64,000 nt of DNA from the NCBI GenBank assembly GCA_905250885.1, contig CAJNOQ010000024.1, positions 1 through 64,000 of the forward strand. Direction: 5' to 3'. Of this stretch, positions 61,201-64,000 are shown piece after piece. A program made the position numbers and the translations under genes. The notes beneath the pieces are model-generated. The model had not been told where the DNA came from and ran no database searches. It was given only the letters and a program-made list of their open reading frames with translations. This DNA comes from Didymodactylos carnosus (taxonomy: Eukaryota > Rotifera > Eurotatoria > Philodinida > Philodinidae). The stretch's first letter is position 1. Each line of letters starts with the position of its first letter.

Positions 61201-63356
61201 AAGAAAAACGTTGAAACATTATTTTCAATGTCTCATTTACTAAACAATTTTGATCGAATAAATATTTGTATTAATTATTATTATTGAGCTTTTCTTATTG
61301 TGTTTTAGTCTGATGGCAATTCTGGTTTTTTACGAGCAGCACGAGCAGGAAACCTTGAAAAAGTTTTAGAATTTCTTCGTTCAAGTATCGATATTGTGAG
61401 TTTATTGATTTTTATTCTTTCTATATTCACTAGAATAATGTTTCCGTCTGTTTTTAGAATACATCCAATGCAGTACGTTGTTTTTTTGACTATCAATCAA
61501 TTAAATTCTCATAATGTGTTTATATATATTTATTTAGAATGGACTAAACGCTTTACATTTAGCTTCAAAAGAAGGTCATGTAAATATTGTTCAAGAACTT
61601 CTTACACGTGGTGCAAATGTAAATGCGGCTACTAAGGTAAAAATGTGATTATAATTTATTCTTTTATACACTTGTTAACCTTATGTTTGTTATTGTAGAA
61701 GGGTAACACAGCACTACATATTGCGAGTCTTGCCGGTCAAGAAGAAGTTGTTAAACTCCTAGTCAAACACAATGCAAATATTAATTGTCAATCACAAGTA
61801 TGTCTTATTATCAATTCATTTTTTTTATTTTCTTATTTATACTAAATAATTTTGTTTTAGAACGGTTTTTCACCGTTGTATATGGCCGCACAAGAAAATC
61901 ACCTTGAAGTTGTTAAATTTCTGCTCGCTAATGGTGCAAATCAAAGTTTAGCCACCGAAGTATGTTTCTAAATGTATATAACATCAAAATAGAAATAATA
62001 TAATATTTTATTTTCTAGGATGGTTTTACACCACTTGCCGTTAGTTTACAACAAGGACATGAGAAGGTTGTTGCAATTTTATTAGAAAATGATTCAAAAG
62101 GATCAAAAGTTCGTCTACCAGCGTTACATATAGCAGCGAAAAAAAATGATACAAAAGCAGCTGCTTTATTATTACAAGCTGACAGTCAACCGGACCTTAA
62201 TTATAAGGTAAACGAAATTTTCATTTACTCTACACTTCGTCTAATTAAAACGCAAAAAAAAATGTATATATATTGTCTGACTGTGTTAAACACCATTTTT
62301 AATCGTCTCATTCCATCTTCTCTTAGGGCGGATTTGTCAATTGTACAACAAAGGTTTGTCGCTGCTTTGTTGTTGTTTTGTCCTTCGTATATAATTTTTC
62401 AACATTTTGTATTTATTTTTCCATTTTGTTTATGCATTTATCAAGCCTCTTTCTTATACCCTATGAGTTTGGATAAAAACGCATTTTTCATCTCCCACTC
62501 TACAAAGCAATAATAAATTGATGATCGGTGTGACAGTATAAAAAACTAAGAAGAGATTTGTATTCGTCCATAGTTTCCATTATTCTTTCTTGTTCGACTG
62601 TTATACTGATATTTTAAATGTTGACTAATAGTACACATTCTCTTTTTATTTATGGTGTACTGATGTTATTATAAATAATGCAAAGTTTTTATTATAATAT
62701 ATCACTTTTTATTTATCTATATTTTAGCTTGGAAGAGTAAGAAAGTCTATTTTTATTGTTCACTAATATACAAATAACTACTAAAAACACTTCGAATAAC
62801 TTTGCAATTAATAGTGTTAGATTAATAGATCTATCTCTTTTAGTACTAAAAATTTGATAGAAATACAATTATTTTAGTTTTCAAAATATTCTAACACATT
62901 TTATACTCTACAATTAAAATATTGATTGAAAATCTACTCAGATATGTAACAGAAGCATGACCTTCTTTCTATCTTGTTTTTTCTCGATCATTGAATAGAG
63001 CAATTTAGCTAATTTTCTTTCCTTGTGGACTAATGCTGAGATTTTTCTACGAAATTATCGAGTACATGGGGTGTAAAAAAATATTTGCACTAACATGATT
63101 TGGAGACTAATAATAGACTAACCTTGCACTTTTTATTCACTAATTGTTACTAATCATGAAACTAACAATATTTTGCTTGCTTTTTTGTTAAAAAAAAGTT
63201 TATCTTCATTATATATACATTTAACTTATATTATTTTTGTTTTTTTCTATTTTTTAGAGCGGTTTTACTGCTCTCCACATTGCTAGTCATTATGGAAATG
63301 TCGAAGTTGCTCAATTATTGATCTCGCGCGGTGCAGACGTTAATTATGCTGCTAGT
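43103..63356 (+). CDS. ANK: Ankyrin (membrane-skeleton adaptor), 5' part; continues past window
   Basis: Adaptor joining membrane proteins to spectrin. Shared exons: 61309-61395, 61458-61472, 61538-61636, 61699-61797, 61861-61959, 62019-62207 and 63258-63356, all in phase 0. They encode about seven ankyrin repeats of the membrane-binding domain: [96 protein letters not shown] and [17 protein letters not shown]. The order and sequence match ANK1-3/UNC-44 almost repeat for repeat. Most ankyrin repeats have their own exon. Several candidate first exons (43103, 44086, 52001, 59634) all end in phase 0 and could join 61309. The spectrin-binding and death-domain parts would lie beyond the window. 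Confidence 0.9.
44086..44136 (+). CDS. ANK: Ankyrin candidate first coding exon B
   Basis: Seventeen codons ([17 protein letters not shown]) after a favourable AAAACAATGG context, ending at donor GTAAAT in phase 0. Short, so chance occurrence is possible. Confidence 0.3.
44423..44749 (-). CDS. Secreted cystatin (cysteine protease inhibitor), nested in ankyrin intron
   Basis: Single-exon 108-residue protein on the strand opposite to ankyrin. A signal peptide ([17 protein letters not shown]) precedes the conserved N-terminal glycines ([11 protein letters not shown]), which in cystatins touch the protease. The helix [15 protein letters not shown] follows, then the diagnostic QVVAG loop in [17 protein letters not shown]. 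The second hairpin is [13 protein letters not shown] and lacks the usual Pro-Trp. Two cysteines in the last 30 residues could form one disulfide. It likely inhibits papain-type (C1) proteases outside the cell or in lysosomes. A minus-strand poly(A) signal (TTTATT) lies near 44348. Its position implies transcription independent of, and antisense to, the ankyrin primary transcript. Confidence 0.9.
   Translation of the reverse strand: MFKLIVLAVLFTMGYSQLTGGYTNRPDLIHSTLAAQFVKLAKSKIEGENNLYLVNDKVTHVETQVVAGINYKITFTADSLLTSSSVICTAVVYQNFSGAQKLTSTECI
44997..45211. repeat. Near-perfect 215-bp palindrome
   Basis: Two arms of about 105 bp around the centre AGGCCT (about 45101-45106) match with very few differences. 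One is an A/T change near each outer end and another is a one-base asymmetry beside the centre. The arm includes TTTTAAATAAAAGTTTTAAA and CTCATACAAT. Near-identity suggests a young event. It looks like two head-to-head copies of a retroelement end or a snap-back insertion. Confidence 0.9.
45115..45142 (+). ncRNA. Hammerhead-ribozyme-like core (one in each palindrome arm)
   Basis: CTGACGA at 45115-45121 fits the hammerhead CUGANGA box. A hairpin GATTAC-AGTT-GTAATC follows, then GAAA at 45139-45142: the conserved core in correct order with stem II closed. The mirror copy on the minus strand lies at 45091-45064. A cleavage triplet and third helix were not established, because the palindrome lets many stems form. 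Such cores are known in Penelope-like retroelement ends. Activity is unproven. Confidence 0.35.
46683..47060. repeat. GA and CA microsatellites
   Basis: A GA dinucleotide run at about 46683-46706 and a CA run at about 47044-47060. A GT/GA tract also occurs at about 43320-43360. Confidence 0.85.
50339..50377. repeat. Poly(A) followed by (TAA)n
   Basis: About 18 A residues run into six TAA units. This may be a decayed retroposon tail or simple slippage. A related (TTA)n tract lies at about 51738-51757. Confidence 0.85.
52001..52105 (+). CDS. ANK: Ankyrin candidate first coding exon C
   Basis: ATG-led 35 codons (starts [17 protein letters not shown], ends SEQNIPYQ) ending at donor GTAGGT in phase 0. 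Its Pro/Ser-rich composition with CG-containing codons contrasts with the surrounding AT-rich intron. It could splice to 61309 across 9.2 kb and give a different N-terminus from exon A. Confidence 0.55.
52106..54237 (+). other. Ankyrin intronic region, nothing recognised
   Basis: AT-rich with frequent A and T runs; no exon or repeat of note. Confidence 0.5.
54238..54573. mobile_element. Long-armed foldback MITE
   Basis: A 336-bp element folding nearly end to end. Terminal CACTGTAAATTCGTGTTCC pairs with GGAACACGAATTTACAGTG. Inner blocks such as ACATGTCACCCACATACATG and GTGACAAATCA recur in inverted orientation. Arms of about 150 bp surround a short loop near 54390-54420. Similarity between the arms is high, so it is fairly young. 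Target duplication and family were not determined. Confidence 0.8.
55563..55790 (+). other. Coding-like open frame, unrecognised
   Basis: An open frame without an ATG reads [19 protein letters not shown] and continues with a Lys/Glu-rich helix-like stretch. The first 40 residues look protein-like. It may be an internal exon, a gene fragment brought in with the adjoining element, or chance. No splice sites were firmly assigned. Confidence 0.2.
55790..56156. mobile_element. Tc1/mariner-like MITE
   Basis: A 367-bp element with ends GGCTCTTCTTGAATGAGCCT and the complement of GGCTCCTTCTTGAATGAGCC, one base longer on the right. It is bordered by TA on both sides (55788-55789 and 56157-56158), the target duplication of Tc1/mariner elements. 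The ends also hold a short internal palindrome (AGGCTC with GAGCCT). No transposase ORF. Confidence 0.7.
56159..59633 (+). other. Ankyrin intronic region
   Basis: No supported exon. AT dinucleotides occur at about 57919-57939 and CT-rich tracts at about 58944-58985 and 59272-59301. A possible piggyBac-like TTAA pair (56866 and 57298) is weak. Confidence 0.45.
59634..59672 (+). CDS. ANK: Ankyrin candidate first coding exon D (possible myristoylation signal)
   Basis: Thirteen codons, [13 protein letters not shown], ending at a consensus donor GTAAGT in phase 0. Gly2 with Ser6 fits the N-myristoylation consensus MGxxxS, followed by basic residues. Joined to the exon at 61309 it would give an ankyrin isoform with a lipid-type membrane anchor. 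Short, so chance cannot be excluded. Confidence 0.35.
59673..61308 (+). other. Ankyrin intron before the shared exons
   Basis: No further candidate exon found. AT-rich, ending in the acceptor TGTTTTAG at 61301-61308. Confidence 0.5.
61458..61472 (+). CDS. ANK: 15-nt ankyrin microexon
   Basis: AATACATCCAATGCA (Asn-Thr-Ser-Asn-Ala) lies between the acceptor CTGTTTTTAG and the donor GTACGT. Without it, exon 61309-61395 would join exon 61538 as SIDI-NGLNAL. With it, the product reads DI-NTSNA-NGLNAL, matching DINTANQNGLNGL of vertebrate ankyrins in both length and sequence. It is too short for automated ORF or exon calling. Confidence 0.8.
62208..63257 (+). other. Ankyrin intron of about 1 kb
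   Basis: No exon or recognisable repeat. Much longer than the neighbouring introns of about 60 bp. Confidence 0.5.
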
Positions 63357-64000
63357 GTAAGTAATATTAATATTGTATTTTGACTAACTTATGACAACTA
63401 TCATTCGAAAAAAAATCCATATTTATGAATTTTCATCGATTATTTTTTTTATCATAAGACGATAGTGATTACCACACATACGTGCGTGTTATTGTTTGAT
63501 TGTTTGAAATTCTCTTATTAGAATAAGCAATAACTAAAAAATCTTAAACATACATAAATAAAATATATTTGTAATAATAACTATTAAAAATTGTATAAAA
63601 ACGATTGTATAAAAAAAAATTGTATACCACTAATTGAAAATAGATATTGAGAAAATTATGATTTTTGAAGTTGATATGAAAATAGAAGTAGTTGTTAATG
63701 TTGTTACGTTAGTTGTCATATCCACATATGAAATTGTTTCTTTCAATTGAATAAATTCTGACAAACAGAATAAACTCCATTCTATTTGATTTACACTTAT
63801 CGTACATATAATTGACAATAAATATGTTTAATATGGATCTTGATAGATATAGAATTGTGTATAGCCTTCCGGATAAATTTCAGCTATATCTGACGATATT
63901 TGATTCTTACATTTTGTTTGTATACAATACACGACTACTTAACGATTATCCAGGTGCAATAAAAATCCATTCATTTAGCTCTATATCATACGATTGTCCA
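63357..64000 (+). other. Start of the next ankyrin intron
   Basis: After donor GTAAGT the sequence is AT-rich with no further ankyrin-repeat exon before the window ends. Confidence 0.5.

Overview
The window reads as nuclear DNA of a small invertebrate animal. It is strongly AT-rich, most introns are about 50-80 bp with clean GT..AG ends, and the genes are single-copy metazoan families (cullin-5, adiponectin receptor, CSDE1/UNR, 7B2, ATAD3, ankyrin). Short introns, low GC and many short non-autonomous DNA transposons fit a rotifer, probably a bdelloid, but the sequence alone does not prove this. All gene models were spliced by eye. Reading phases were checked by hand, and exon edges may be off by a base or two.

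Layout. 1-1005 (+): the last five exons of cullin-5. 3231-3398: a small hAT-type element. 3876-5203 (+): an adiponectin-receptor-type PAQR membrane protein. 6553-6762: a tRNA-derived SINE candidate. 13363-8468 (-): a 17-exon CSDE1/UNR RNA-binding protein with a Harbinger-like foldback element in an intron. 16457-16702: another inverted-repeat element. 16819-23041 (+): a secreted mucin-like giant with five ~300-bp internal repeats and three fibronectin type II domains. 23-29.3 kb: a transposon island of hAT-like ends, inverted duplications and one complete-looking 1.1-kb hAT-type element. 30815-31677 (+): an unrecognised charged protein. 33386-32313 (-): neuroendocrine 7B2 (SCG5). 38600-36715 (-): an RBM4/Lark-like RRM protein. 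39911-42401 (+): ATAD3, preceded by a small ORF that may be an upstream ORF. 43103-63356 and beyond (+): the 5' part of an ankyrin gene.

The ankyrin locus is the most unusual part. Two good and two weaker candidate first exons all end in phase 0 and could join one shared exon at 61309. They lie in an 18-kb, nearly gene-free intronic domain in a genome whose other introns are mostly tiny. That domain also holds a secreted cystatin on the opposite strand, a near-perfect palindrome with a hammerhead-ribozyme-like core in each arm, and two inverted-repeat transposons. A 15-nt microexon restores the conserved linker between the first two ankyrin repeats.

The genes do not form a pathway or operon. 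They are independent housekeeping, secretory and neuronal genes on both strands, and the mobile elements sit between genes or in introns.
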